Assembly: GCA_944366945.1 (NCBI GenBank)
Contig: CALVWJ010000021.1
Coordinates: forward strand, 1 to 38,912
Source of the DNA: an uncultured Clostridia bacterium
GTDB taxonomy: Bacteria; Bacillota; Clostridia; Christensenellales; CAG-138
Length of the DNA stretch: 38,912 bases
Direction of reading: 5' to 3'
Shown: piece after piece, positions 19,519-27,587 of the stretch
How positions within the stretch are numbered: the stretch's first letter is position 1
Layout: each line of letters opens with the position of its first letter
Made by a program: the position numbers and the translations under genes
The notes under the pieces: generated by a model
What the model was told of the DNA's origin: nothing
Databases searched by the model: none
Seen by the model: the letters and a program-made list of their open reading frames with translations, nothing else

Positions 19519-20585
19519 CAGCGGATCCCATCGGAACGAAATCCAAGCCATTCTATTACGGCTGAAGCTGCGGCTTCAGCCGTTTTATAATCCTCCATCC
19601 GGAAACGAGCTTGCGCATCGGATGCCAGCGCATCCAAAAAAAGGCTCTCCCCATCCCAAAGGCCCACAACAGCCACTTCTGCTCCACAGCCACAACGCTC
19701 CTGCTGCGTAAGGGCGGCGCCAAAAACGGGGATTGCCTCCGCTCCTTTTTCCGCCTTGAGCAATTCAGCAAGGCGCAGTGCGCGCTGCGTGTTTGCCGCC
19801 GGGAACGCTTCTCCGCCCGAAATCACAATCACGACCGCGCGCCGCGCAAGGCGCTCGGAAAGCGGGCGGCGGTTGAGTATGCGCAGCGCACGTGCAAGGC
19901 CGGCGGCGTGATCTCCCCCGCGCTGCACCGGACTCGCATCCATGCAGGCAAGAACCGCTTCCAGCGACCCGGTAAGCGGGCATGACCACCGTGAAGACCC
20001 CGCTGCACCGAATGCGCAAAATGCTACGCGGTTTTCTGCATCTGCAGCGAGCACGGAGGCTGCCAGCACGCTCGCAAGGGTTTTTGCCGTCTCCTCCCGT
20101 CCAAAACAGCCGCATTCCTCTCCCTGTGCGATACGCACCGGCGCGCCGCTTGCATCCCGCGTAAAGTGGTAGCGCCACGGCTGCCAACCGTGCGCCTGTT
20201 CTTCCGAAAGGAAGCTATGGGAAAAGCGGTATTCCTGCGTTAGGGAAAGCGCCACCCATGCGCCAAGCGCCTCATCAAAAACCGTGATTTCTCCCGGTGC
20301 AGCTTCCTGCCCCTCGGCAAGCGGCGCCGCATGCGGGAATGTTACGCCCATCGCCACCTCTTCTGCATCCACGGCCACCGGCTTTAAGTAAAAGTGCTCC
20401 GGGTTCAAGCACGGGCATGCAAGCCACGGCTCGCCCGCATCTGCATCCCCCAGTTCTGTCATCTGCGATGCGTCCATTAAGAGGATCACATCCACCCCGC
20501 CTGTCCCCGCATGCGCCGCATGCAGGGGCAGGCATACCAATAGCGCAGACAGCCAGCAAAGCGCAATCCTTTTCCAAACCGCCAT
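19515..20585 (-). CDS. Secreted von Willebrand factor A-like protein with degenerate metal site
   Basis: This 356-residue protein begins with a signal peptide (MAVWKRIALCWLSALLVCLP then HAAHA). The mature part starts with a VWA-type strand, VDVILLMDASQMT. The metal site is altered: DASQM replaces DxSxS, the loop GGDHAAGL replaces GGT-type, and ISGG replaces TDG. Other VWA features remain (RAVVIVISGGEAF and IPVFGAALTQQ). Three CxC pairs are present: CPC 57-59, CGC 158-160 and CGC 298-300. The ATG at 20585 has GGAGG ten bases upstream. It is convergent with the MATE gene and overlaps its end by 4 bp. It probably acts outside the membrane as a binding protein, but no partner is evident. Confidence 0.75.
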   Translation of the reverse strand: MAVWKRIALCWLSALLVCLPLHAAHAGTGGVDVILLMDASQMTELGDADAGEPWLACPCLNPEHFYLKPVAVDAEEVAMGVTFPHAAPLAEGQEAAPGEITVFDEALGAWVALSLTQEYRFSHSFLSEEQAHGWQPWRYHFTRDASGAPVRIAQGEECGCFGREETAKTLASVLAASVLAADAENRVAFCAFGAAGSSRWSCPLTGSLEAVLACMDASPVQRGGDHAAGLARALRILNRRPLSERLARRAVVIVISGGEAFPAANTQRALRLAELLKAEKGAEAIPVFGAALTQQERCGCGAEVAVVGLWDGESLFLDALASDAQARFRMEDYKTAEAAASAVIEWLGFRSDGIRC

Positions 20586-20737
20586 TTTGCCGTTTCCTCC
20601 ATTCCAGTGCGTTTCGGGCCTCCGCCCACACCATCATGCAACAAAACGGAACCGGTTTCATCCCTTTCGGGAGGATACGATGGATTTCTTGCGACTTTCC
20701 CACCGTTTGCATGCATATTGCATATTTTGGAAAAGCA

Positions 20738-20757
20738 AAAACCGCCGCAGCGGTTTT
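20738..20757 (-). terminator. Terminator after the TSUP permease gene
   Basis: Arms AAAACCGC (20738-20745) and GCGGTTTT (20750-20757) enclose a 4-nt loop. On the minus strand the hairpin ends in a U-run (TTTTT). It lies about 40 nt past the TSUP stop and should end that transcript before the VWA-like gene. It is symmetrical and could also act on the plus strand. Confidence 0.75.
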
Positions 20758-20788
20758 GTTGGTTGTGTTGGTTGTTGTATTGGTTTTG
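20754..20788. repeat. G/T-only tract with tandem GTTGGTTGT
   Basis: The plus strand contains almost only G and T here (one A), with GTTGGTTGT repeated in tandem at 20758-20766 and 20767-20775 followed by a degenerate copy. In the TSUP transcript (minus strand) this gives an unstructured C/A-rich stretch between the stop codon and the terminator hairpin. Confidence 0.6.
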
Positions 20789-20798
20789 CTTGCTTTCC

Positions 20799-21563
20799 CT
20801 ATTGCAACACCTCGGTGAGCACCTTTACAAAGAAAATGGCAAGCACGATAAGAATAATTGGTTTTACGACCTTTGCTCCGCCTTTCGCAAAGAAGCGCGT
20901 GCCGATATAGTTCCCGGCAAGGCTGAAGCAACCGGCTGTAAGGCCCAGTGGGAAAATCACCTTGCCATTGAGCAAATAAACCGTAAGGGCTGCAACATTC
21001 GTGGAAAGGTTGATAGCCTTGGCAATGCCGTTTGCCTCGGAAAGCCGCATATGCGCCAGCCCCGTGAGCAACAGGATCAAAAACGTCCCGGTGCCAGGCC
21101 CGTAAAAGCCGTCATATGCGCCGATCACAAGCGCCACCACCATGGAGATGAGCGTGACCTTCCACTGCGGAAGAGCCTCCTTCTCTTCCCCCGCTGCAAG
21201 CGCTTTTCCGCTGAGCACATATGCAGCCGTAAGCGGAAGGATCACGAGCATGATAATTTTGAATACCCCGTCGTCAATTAAAAGTGCCAATTCGGCGCCA
21301 CATGCAGAGCCAATTAAAGCGCTGATCACGCAATAGATAGCAAGTTTCCAGCGGATGTAGCCGCTTCTTGCGTAACGGAATGTTGCAAGGGCAGTCCCCA
21401 TGCCGGAGCTTAGCTTGTTCGTGCCGATCGCCATGTGCACCGGTATCCCGGAAAGCATATAGGCGGGCAGCGAAATGAGTCCCCCACCACCAGCAACCGC
21501 ATCCACAAAGCCTGCGATGAACACGAGTGGGCATACGATGAGATATGGGATAACCGTTTCCAA
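20799..21563 (-). CDS. TSUP-family (TauE/SafE) membrane permease
   Basis: This 254-residue protein has about seven to eight membrane segments and the family signatures FVDAVAGGGGLISLPAYMLSG near the N-terminus and GAYDGFYGPGTGTFLILLLT in the second half. The family exports or imports sulfite, sulfoacetate, thiosulfate or other small anions; the substrate here is unknown. I prefer the TTG at 21563, which has GAAGAGG six bases upstream and starts directly at the first membrane segment. An ATG at 21611 would add 16 hydrophilic residues, and a -10-like TATACT at 21622-21617 would place the transcript start almost on top of it. It is divergent from the EndoQ-helicase gene and ends in its own terminator. 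Confidence 0.85.
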   Translation of the reverse strand: METVIPYLIVCPLVFIAGFVDAVAGGGGLISLPAYMLSGIPVHMAIGTNKLSSGMGTALATFRYARSGYIRWKLAIYCVISALIGSACGAELALLIDDGVFKIIMLVILPLTAAYVLSGKALAAGEEKEALPQWKVTLISMVVALVIGAYDGFYGPGTGTFLILLLTGLAHMRLSEANGIAKAINLSTNVAALTVYLLNGKVIFPLGLTAGCFSLAGNYIGTRFFAKGGAKVVKPIILIVLAIFFVKVLTEVLQ

Positions 21564-21686
21564 TGGAAGCCTCTTCCCCGCAGGCGGGTTTTCCAGGAAG
21601 CCCGCGGCCATGAAACAGTATACATGCTTTCCCCTCGTTTGTATAGCCTCACGCACAATACAGTTTTTTCATCCGCATGCTTTGCA

Positions 21687-21715
21687 TTGACGGGGTCGGA
21701 TGGATTCTTTATACT
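21687..21715 (+). promoter_or_regulatory. Promoter of the EndoQ-helicase gene
   Basis: TTGACG (21687-21692) and TATACT (21710-21715) are 17 nt apart on the plus strand, each with one mismatch to consensus. The transcript would start near 21722, about 50 nt before the ATG. Confidence 0.75.
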
Positions 21716-21772
21716 TCATGGTAACAGAATCCGGGAATCCGGGCAATGCGCACGCATTAGGAGATGCCCACC

Positions 21773-24700
21773 ATGTATCTTGCAGACCTTCATATCCATT
21801 CAAGCTATTCCCGCGCCACCAGCAAGGATTGCGACCTGGCGCACCTGGACCTTTCCGCGCGCAACAAGGGAATCCGCCTTGTCGGCACGGGGGATTTTAC
21901 GCACCCGGCTTGGCGCGCTGCGCTGCGCGAGCAGCTCGTCCCTGCGGAAGAGGGGCTTTACATGCTGCGCAGCGAATTCCGCCTGCCCGCCGGCGCACTC
22001 GGGGCAGAGGAAGCCGCGCGCTTCGTCGTTTCGGGCGAAATCAGCACCATCTACAAAAAGGATGGCAAAACGCGGAAAGTGCACAGCCTCATCCTTTTGC
22101 CGGGGCTCGATGCTGCGGAAGCGCTGGCACAGCGGCTTGAAACCATCGGCAACATCCATTCGGACGGGCGGCCCATCCTGGGGCTTGATTGCGCAGACCT
22201 GCTTGCGCTCACGCTGGATATCTGCCCGGATGCCATTTTCATCCCAGCCCACATCTGGACGCCTCATTTTTCCATTTTCGGTGCGTTTTCCGGTTTTTGC
22301 ACGGTGGAAGAATGCTTTGGCGGTCTTGCCGATGAAATCCATGCCCTTGAAACGGGGCTTTCCTCGGATCCGCCCATGAACTGGCGCGTCAGCGCGCTCG
22401 ACCATTTTACGCTCGTCTCCAATTCGGATGCGCATTCCCCCGGGAAACTCGGGCGCGAGGCAAACTGCATGGAAGGCCCGCTTTCCTACCCGGCATTGCG
22501 CCATGCCATCCAAACGGGCGAAGGGTTCCTTGGCACAATCGAATTTTTCCCCGAGGAAGGAAAATACCACCTCGATGGCCACAGGAACTGTGGCGTATGC
22601 CTCACGCCGGAAGAAACGCTCCGCTTGGATGGAAAATGCCCCGTATGTGGCCGCAAGCTGACCATTGGCGTGGAGCACCGCGTATGTGCACTTGCCGACA
22701 GGCCGGAAGGGTTTCTCCCGCCGGGTCGGAAGGTGTTTGAAAGCCTCATCCCGTTGCCGGAGCTGATTGCTTCCGCAACGGGCGCTTCCGCCGCCGGGCA
22801 AAAGGCACGGCGCCAATATGAATCGCTTTTAAACGCGCTTGGGCCGGAATTCTATATTCTGCGGGAAGCGCCGCTTGCGGATATTGAACGCGCTGCAGGC
22901 CCATGCATCGCTGAAGGCGTGCGCCGCCTGCGGGCCGGGCAGGTAACGCGCAGCGGCGGCTATGATGGCGTTTATGGAAAAATCGCCCTCTTTTCGCCGG
23001 AAGAGCGTGCGGAACTCCAGGGGCAGCTCTCCCTGTTTGGCGCCGCTATGCCGCTTCCCCCCGCCCCCAAAAAGCCGGCTCCACGCCTGCATGAAAAGCC
23101 CCAACAGCCCGTACAGGCGCAGAAGGCCGCGCCCAATGTGCCTGCCGGCATGGACGAACTCAACCCCGAGCAGCAGCGCGCTGTTGAAACGGATGCGCCT
23201 GCCGTTGCGGTCATCGCCGGTCCCGGTACGGGCAAAACAAAGACGCTCGTGGCCCGGATTGCCCATTTGATCGAAGCGCGCGGCGTAAAGCCGGAGGAAA
23301 TCACGGCCGTAACCTTCACCAACCAGGCGGCTGCGGAAATGCGGGAACGCCTTGCGGCGCGACTCGGCGGAGAGAACGCGCTTCGAGGGATGACGATCGG
23401 CACCTTCCACGCGGTTTGCCTTAGCCTGCTTCCGAAAAAAACGCTCCTGGGTGAAGCGGAAGCGGCTTCGCTCGTGCAGCAAGCACTGCGCGATGCGCAA
23501 TCCCCCATGCTCCTGCGCGATGCGCAGCGCGCCATTTCACGCATTAAATGCGGCGTGCCGCTATCGGATGCTGGGATCCCTGCGCCCGTATATGAAGCCT
23601 ACTGTGCAGCCTGCCGCGCGCTTGACGCGCGTGACCTGGATGATCTTCTGCTCGATGCCCTCGCCGTAGCGGAAACACCGGCCGAAACGGCCGCGAATTT
23701 ACGGTTTCGCCACCTGCTGGTGGATGAATTCCAAGATATTAACGCTGTGCAGCGCAAGCTTGTGCATGCCTGGGCCAAAGGCGGGGAAAGCCTGTTTGTG
23801 ATCGGTGACCCGGATCAGTCCATCTATGGCTTCCGCGGAGCAAGCGCTGCCTGCTTTGATGCGCTGCATGCCGACTTTCCCAAGCTTGTAACGCTCCACC
23901 TCAGCGCGAATTACCGCTCCACACCGCAGATCGTTACAGGTGCGCTGCAAGTCATTTCGCGCAATCCCGGCGCTCCCCGTACACTCGTCCCCATGCGCCC
24001 GGATGGCGTTGCGGTTCGCCTAATGCACGCAGATACACCGCTTGCAGAAGGCATATGGATTGCGCGGGAGATTGCGCGCATGGCAGGTGGGCTCGATATG
24101 CTTTCCGCCCATGCGGCCGCTGGGAACCGCACAGAAAATGCGCGCCCATTTTCTGATCTTGCGGTGCTTTGCCGCACGCACCGCCAGCTTGAAACTATTG
24201 AAGCCTGCCTAAGGCACGACGATATTCCCTGCGTGGTATCCGGGCGTGGGAACGAGCTTGCCGACGACGCTGTGCAAGGCGCAATCGCGTTTTTCCGCTT
24301 TCTGAATGACCCTGCGGACCAGCTCGCACTCCGCACTTGCCTGCGCCTCGCTTTCGGCTGCCCGGAAGCGGAAGTTTTCCGCATCAGCCAGGCGGTTCCA
24401 GATGCAGTGGAACACCTTACGGCGAACGCCCTTTGCACAGCCGGTTGTCCAGAAGCATTTCTTGCTGCATGGGAAGCTTACCGCCCTCGCCTCAAGCATG
24501 AAAAGCCTCGCAAGCTCATCGAGCGTTATCAAGCGGAATATGCACCTAAAAATGCTGCTTTTTCACGTCTTGCCGGTCTTGCGGCTTACTATGCGGATTT
24601 GGGCGGTTTTCTCCACGCGCTCTCCTTGGGCGAAGAGGCGGATTTGCGCCGTGCAGAGGGGCAAACGTATGCTTCCGGTGCTGTACATCTCATGACCGTG

Positions 24701-24967
24701 CATGGCGCCAAGGGGCTTGAATTTCCAGTAGTATTCCTTGCAGGGCTCACGGCCGGCTCGTTCCCGCTGGAACGGGAAGGGCATGTAGCTGATCTTGCGG
24801 AAGAACGCCGGCTCTTTTTTGTGGGTATGACGCGCGCGCGGGAGGAATTGATCCTCACTGCCTCCAATCCCCCCTCGGAATTTGCGCAGTCACTTCCAAG
24901 CACCGTGCAACGGGAAGTTTTGCGCCAGCATCGCCCACAGCAAGGGAAGCAGCTCACTCTGTTTTAA
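21773..24967 (+). CDS. Fusion of an endonuclease Q-like PHP nuclease and a UvrD-type helicase
   Basis: This 1064-residue protein joins two DNA-repair modules. Residues 1-420 look like endonuclease Q, a PHP-fold enzyme that nicks DNA 5' of deaminated bases and abasic sites. Seen are LADLHIHSSYSR, GTGDFTHP, PAHIWTPHFSIFG, NSDAHSP, a four-cysteine zinc site (C273, C276, C289, C292) and GGYDGVYGK. A Pro/Ala-rich linker (about 425-458) follows. Residues 460-1064 are an SF1 helicase with GPGTGKT, VTFTNQAA, LLVDEFQD, GDPDQSIYGFRGA, ANYRST, TVHGAKGLEF and FVGMTRAREEL, all intact. The ATG at 21773 has AGGAG nine bases upstream; the ATG at 21764 abuts it. The fusion suggests incision coupled to unwinding, which is inference. 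Confidence 0.92.
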   Translation: MYLADLHIHSSYSRATSKDCDLAHLDLSARNKGIRLVGTGDFTHPAWRAALREQLVPAEEGLYMLRSEFRLPAGALGAEEAARFVVSGEISTIYKKDGKTRKVHSLILLPGLDAAEALAQRLETIGNIHSDGRPILGLDCADLLALTLDICPDAIFIPAHIWTPHFSIFGAFSGFCTVEECFGGLADEIHALETGLSSDPPMNWRVSALDHFTLVSNSDAHSPGKLGREANCMEGPLSYPALRHAIQTGEGFLGTIEFFPEEGKYHLDGHRNCGVCLTPEETLRLDGKCPVCGRKLTIGVEHRVCALADRPEGFLPPGRKVFESLIPLPELIASATGASAAGQKARRQYESLLNALGPEFYILREAPLADIERAAGPCIAEGVRRLRAGQVTRSGGYDGVYGKIALFSPEERAELQGQLSLFGAAMPLPPAPKKPAPRLHEKPQQPVQAQKAAPNVPAGMDELNPEQQRAVETDAPAVAVIAGPGTGKTKTLVARIAHLIEARGVKPEEITAVTFTNQAAAEMRERLAARLGGENALRGMTIGTFHAVCLSLLPKKTLLGEAEAASLVQQALRDAQSPMLLRDAQRAISRIKCGVPLSDAGIPAPVYEAYCAACRALDARDLDDLLLDALAVAETPAETAANLRFRHLLVDEFQDINAVQRKLVHAWAKGGESLFVIGDPDQSIYGFRGASAACFDALHADFPKLVTLHLSANYRSTPQIVTGALQVISRNPGAPRTLVPMRPDGVAVRLMHADTPLAEGIWIAREIARMAGGLDMLSAHAAAGNRTENARPFSDLAVLCRTHRQLETIEACLRHDDIPCVVSGRGNELADDAVQGAIAFFRFLNDPADQLALRTCLRLAFGCPEAEVFRISQAVPDAVEHLTANALCTAGCPEAFLAAWEAYRPRLKHEKPRKLIERYQAEYAPKNAAFSRLAGLAAYYADLGGFLHALSLGEEADLRRAEGQTYASGAVHLMTVHGAKGLEFPVVFLAGLTAGSFPLEREGHVADLAEERRLFFVGMTRAREELILTASNPPSEFAQSLPSTVQREVLRQHRPQQGKQLTLF

Positions 24968-24981
24968 ATTTGCCGTGCCCC

Positions 24982-25039
24982 TTGACGGCAGTGGGTGTTT
25001 GCGGTATGCTGAAGCAAGGCTTGAAGTGAACTTTAAGCC
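24982..25039 (+). promoter_or_regulatory. merR promoter with downstream operator
   Basis: TTGACG (24982-24987) and TATGCT (25005-25010) are 17 nt apart. Around the expected transcript start lies a dyad CTTGAAGT-GA-ACTTTAAG (25020-25037), which two further G:C pairs extend to 25018-25039; one pair is mismatched. It matches the MATE operator at 14 of 18 positions, including the same mismatch. A dyad downstream of the -10 should block transcription, which fits autorepression. Confidence 0.7.
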
Positions 25040-25106
25040 CGCATTCTATTGTTATTGTTTGCTTTTCCAAGTGCAAGAAGGATGTTCATGTAAAAAGGAG
25101 AGTTCT

Positions 25107-25562
25107 ATGCCCTATACCATCAGCGAAGCTGCCGCGCGCATGCACTTGAGTGCACCTACCCTGCGTTATTATGACAAGGAAGGCCTGCTCCCCTTTGTGG
25201 ACCGCAGCGCAAGCGGGGTTCGTGTATTTAAGGAATCCGATTTTGAGTGGCTCCGCTTGATCGAATGCCTCAAAGCCACCGGCATGCCCATTCGGGACAT
25301 CAAGCAGTTCATCGATTGGTGCCTTGAAGGGGATGCCACGCTGCCGCAGCGGCGGGATATGTTCCGCGAACGCAGGCGCGCCGTGCTTGCGCAGATGGAA
25401 CGGCTGCAAGCCACGCTTGACATTATCGATTATAAATGTTGGTATTATGAAACTGCTGCTAAGGCGGGAAGCGACCTCCCGTTGCAAAGCTTTAAGCCGG
25501 AAGACCTTCCAGAAGATGTACGAAAAATTCGAGAGCGCATCCTTGCTCGTTGTGGCTGTTGA
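25107..25562 (+). CDS. MerR-family transcriptional regulator, AdhR/NmlR-like
   Basis: This 151-residue protein has the MerR winged helix at the N-terminus (MPYTISEAAARMHLSAPTLR then YYDKEGLLP) and a dimerisation helix (about 85-125) ending DIIDYKCWYYETA, typical of the AdhR/NmlR branch. Cys54 in IECLKATGM sits where, from memory, that branch keeps its thiol-sensing cysteine, so electrophile or aldehyde sensing is possible. The ATG at 25107 follows AAGGAG. Its leader and the MATE promoter carry near-identical dyads resembling the CTTAAAG-N3-CTTTAAG site of AdhR, so it probably represses itself and activates the pump. It lies directly after the EndoQ-helicase gene but has its own promoter and terminator. 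Confidence 0.9.
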   Translation: MPYTISEAAARMHLSAPTLRYYDKEGLLPFVDRSASGVRVFKESDFEWLRLIECLKATGMPIRDIKQFIDWCLEGDATLPQRRDMFRERRRAVLAQMERLQATLDIIDYKCWYYETAAKAGSDLPLQSFKPEDLPEDVRKIRERILARCGC

Positions 25563-25590
25563 TGGTAATGCGTTGCCGCAGGCCATCATA

Positions 25591-25622
25591 ACGCCCCCTC
25601 GAAGCGGCTTAGGGTGTTTTTT
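25591..25622 (+). terminator. Terminator after merR
   Basis: ACGCCC (25591-25596) pairs with GGGTGT (25612-25617, one G:U pair), and a run of six T follows (25617-25622). The stem is modest but the position, 28 nt past the stop, and the T-run fit a Rho-independent terminator. Confidence 0.6.
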
Positions 25623-25629
25623 CTTGCGG

Positions 25630-25741
25630 CCGTTTGTTGCCCGCAAACGGATGCCAGCAAAGTGCGCTGCACGGCTTTAGGCTATCCCCGCTGGAGGCGC
25701 AGGCGCATTCCGCCTCAAGCGTTCACCGTACGCTTTGAGGC
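25630..25741. other. Hairpin-rich intergenic stretch between merR and gpsA
   Basis: Between the two terminators lie several potential stems: CCGTTTG/CAAACGG (25630-25636 with 25644-25650), GAGGCG/CGCCTC (25694-25699 with 25711-25716), and GCCTCAAGCG with CGCTTTGAGGC (25712-25721 with 25731-25741, one bulge). The last two share bases and exclude each other. No reading frame with a ribosome binding site was seen. It could be a degenerate repeat or a small RNA; I cannot assign it. Confidence 0.35.
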
Positions 25742-25825
25742 TTCACGTCCCGCATAACAAACCCGCACTTGATGCAAGCGGCCTGCTCCCTAAAAGCGAT
25801 GCGTGTTTCTTCTTAGAGTACACGT

Positions 25826-25843
25826 AAAAAGGCCTTACGGCCT
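25826..25843 (-). terminator. Terminator after gpsA
   Basis: On the minus strand AGGCC-loop-GGCCT (25830-25834 with 25839-25843) is followed by a U-run (A-run 25826-25830). It lies nine bases past the gpsA stop and ends the plsY-gpsA unit. Confidence 0.75.
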
Positions 25844-25851
25844 CTTGTATT

Positions 25852-26811
25852 TTACTTCAATTCGCATTTCCGTTCACGCTTAAACAACGCATCGAGCGCA
25901 GCGCGTGGATCGCGCCCCTCAAACAAAATCGCATACACTGCCTGGCAAATCGGCAGTTCAACCCCATAGTGCGCGCCGAGCGCAACAAGGGCACGGGTCG
26001 TATAGTATCCTTCTGCAAGCTTATCATAGGGTTCTCCGCGCACAAAGGCTTCCCCAAAACGGCGATTCTGGCTGTGCTGCGAAAAAACCGTTGCCTCATA
26101 ATCTCCAAGGTGGCACAGGCCATAAGCAGAAAACGCATTCCCACCCATCGCAGCAATGAGCCGTGCGATTTCCCGCGTGCCACGGGACATCAACGCGCCC
26201 TTGAGCGTGCAAAGCGAAAGGCCGTCCAGCATGCCCGCCGCAATGCCGATAACGTTTTTTGCGGCAGCGCCGATCTCATTTCCCAGCAGGTCTTCACCAT
26301 AATAAAAGCGAATTAAATCGCCGGCAAACGCTTCCGCCAGCGATTCCTTAAGCGCAGGCTCTTCGCTGTCGATCACCATGCAGTTGGGCACGCCCAAAAC
26401 AAACTCCTGCACATGCCCCGGCCCCAACCATACAGCCACGCGGTTGCTTGCATCCAGCGTGCTGCGCACAATCTCGGAGAGCCGCCGCCCTGTTTCCGCC
26501 TCCAGGCCCTTCATGCATAGCACGATCGTTTTATCCCGCAGGTTCTCTCCTGCAAGCTGGTCCATCAGCGCCTGCAAATTTTGCGAAGCGATGGAAATGA
26601 TGATCGTTTCGGGCGTTGCTGCTTCCGCGAGGGACATCGTAAGGCATACGCTTTCTGGAAGCGTCAAAAGGTCATTGCTGCGTGTCTCGATCAGCCTTTG
26701 CATGCGCATTGAACTTTCGCGCCCATAAAGCGTCACCGCATGTCCCAGCCGGTCAAGATACCAGGCAAGGAACGTGCCCCAACGGCCGCAGCCAATTACA
26801 GTAAGCTTCAT
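25852..26811 (-). CDS. gpsA: NAD(P)+-dependent glycerol-3-phosphate dehydrogenase
   Basis: This 319-residue cytoplasmic enzyme reduces dihydroxyacetone phosphate to sn-glycerol 3-phosphate, the backbone for phospholipids. The N-terminal Rossmann motif is GCGRWGTFLAWYL. Other conserved parts are CMKGLEAETG, LGPGHVQE, and the catalytic region EIGAAAKNVIGIAAGMLDGL with its lysine, then ALMSRGTREIARL and SQNRRFGEAF. Several positions differ from the usual sequence (for example GAAAKN for GALKN, LCHLGDYEAT for LAGLGDLxxT), so it is a divergent member and slightly short. The ATG at 26811 has AAGGAT upstream. It follows plsY by 25 bp, so substrate-making and substrate-using steps are encoded together. 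Confidence 0.88.
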   Translation of the reverse strand: MKLTVIGCGRWGTFLAWYLDRLGHAVTLYGRESSMRMQRLIETRSNDLLTLPESVCLTMSLAEAATPETIIISIASQNLQALMDQLAGENLRDKTIVLCMKGLEAETGRRLSEIVRSTLDASNRVAVWLGPGHVQEFVLGVPNCMVIDSEEPALKESLAEAFAGDLIRFYYGEDLLGNEIGAAAKNVIGIAAGMLDGLSLCTLKGALMSRGTREIARLIAAMGGNAFSAYGLCHLGDYEATVFSQHSQNRRFGEAFVRGEPYDKLAEGYYTTRALVALGAHYGVELPICQAVYAILFEGRDPRAALDALFKRERKCELK

Positions 26812-26836
26812 TATAGAATACCATCCTTACAGATCA

Positions 26837-27436
26837 TCATTTCTTCGCCTTGAATTTCGGTTCCGTTCCATGCAAAATGCGCTTAATATTCTCCCGATGC
26901 AGGAATATTACGAGCAGCGCAACGAAGATTCCCGTGATCAGCATGGGGCGCGATGTATCATGCAAAAGCAGCATGATAAGCGGATAAGCAATCGCCGCCG
27001 AAATCGAGCAGATGGAAACCGTGCGCGAAAAGTAAAAGGCAATAAAAAACACCGCAACGAGGATGAGGAACAAGCGTGGATCCAGCAAAAGCGCAACCGC
27101 TGCGCTGACCGTAACCCCTTTGCCGCCGCGAAACCCGAAAAACACGGGCCAACAATGCCCCACCAGGCATGCGCATGCTGCGGCACAGCGTCCTGCTTCC
27201 CCGCAAAGCCATGTACCCAGAAGCAAAGCTACCGCACTTTTGATAAGGTCACCCACAAAGGTGAGCACACCCGCCTTCATGCCAAACACGCGTGCCACAT
27301 TGGTTGCGCCCGCGTTGCCGCTTCCATATTCGCGCACATCGGCGCCATAGAGCCGCCTGCATGCAACAATCGCTACGCTGATGGAGCCAAGCAGGTACCC
27401 CGCTACCGCCGCAAGGCCTATTTTCCAGATCTCCAT
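26837..27436 (-). CDS. plsY: Glycerol-3-phosphate acyltransferase PlsY
   Basis: This 199-residue membrane enzyme transfers the acyl group from acyl-phosphate to glycerol 3-phosphate, the first step of phospholipid synthesis in most Gram-positives. It has about five hydrophobic segments. The three conserved loops are present: YGSGNAGATNVAR (residues about 37-49), GHCWPVFFGFRGGKGV, and HRENIKRILHGTEPKF near the C-terminus. Length is normal. The ATG at 27436 is preceded by AGGAG, and a good promoter lies 107 bp upstream. It is followed by gpsA, which makes its acceptor substrate. Confidence 0.95.
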   Translation of the reverse strand: MEIWKIGLAAVAGYLLGSISVAIVACRRLYGADVREYGSGNAGATNVARVFGMKAGVLTFVGDLIKSAVALLLGTWLCGEAGRCAAACACLVGHCWPVFFGFRGGKGVTVSAAVALLLDPRLFLILVAVFFIAFYFSRTVSICSISAAIAYPLIMLLLHDTSRPMLITGIFVALLVIFLHRENIKRILHGTEPKFKAKK

Positions 27437-27542
27437 GTTGTGCTTTCTCCTACCTCCGGCTGATTCTAGCCATTCTTATTTTTGGGGGAAGGGGGCCTTT
27501 ACTTTTGCGCCCACGTTCTCGTGCTGGCGCCATGCAGCTTCT

Positions 27543-27571
27543 ATCATACACGATAATGCGCCCGCATTCAA
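27543..27571 (-). promoter_or_regulatory. Promoter of plsY-gpsA
   Basis: On the minus strand TTGAAT (27571-27566) and TATGAT (27548-27543) are 17 nt apart. It lies just past the stop of the mocR-like gene, for which no separate terminator was seen, so some read-through from that gene is possible. Confidence 0.7.
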
Positions 27572-27587
27572 ACCCCCTCTCGATTTT

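Noticed and set aside
21800..22816. Open frame of 338 codons antisense to the EndoQ domain
   Set aside because: Lies wholly inside a well supported gene and shows no motif or start signal.
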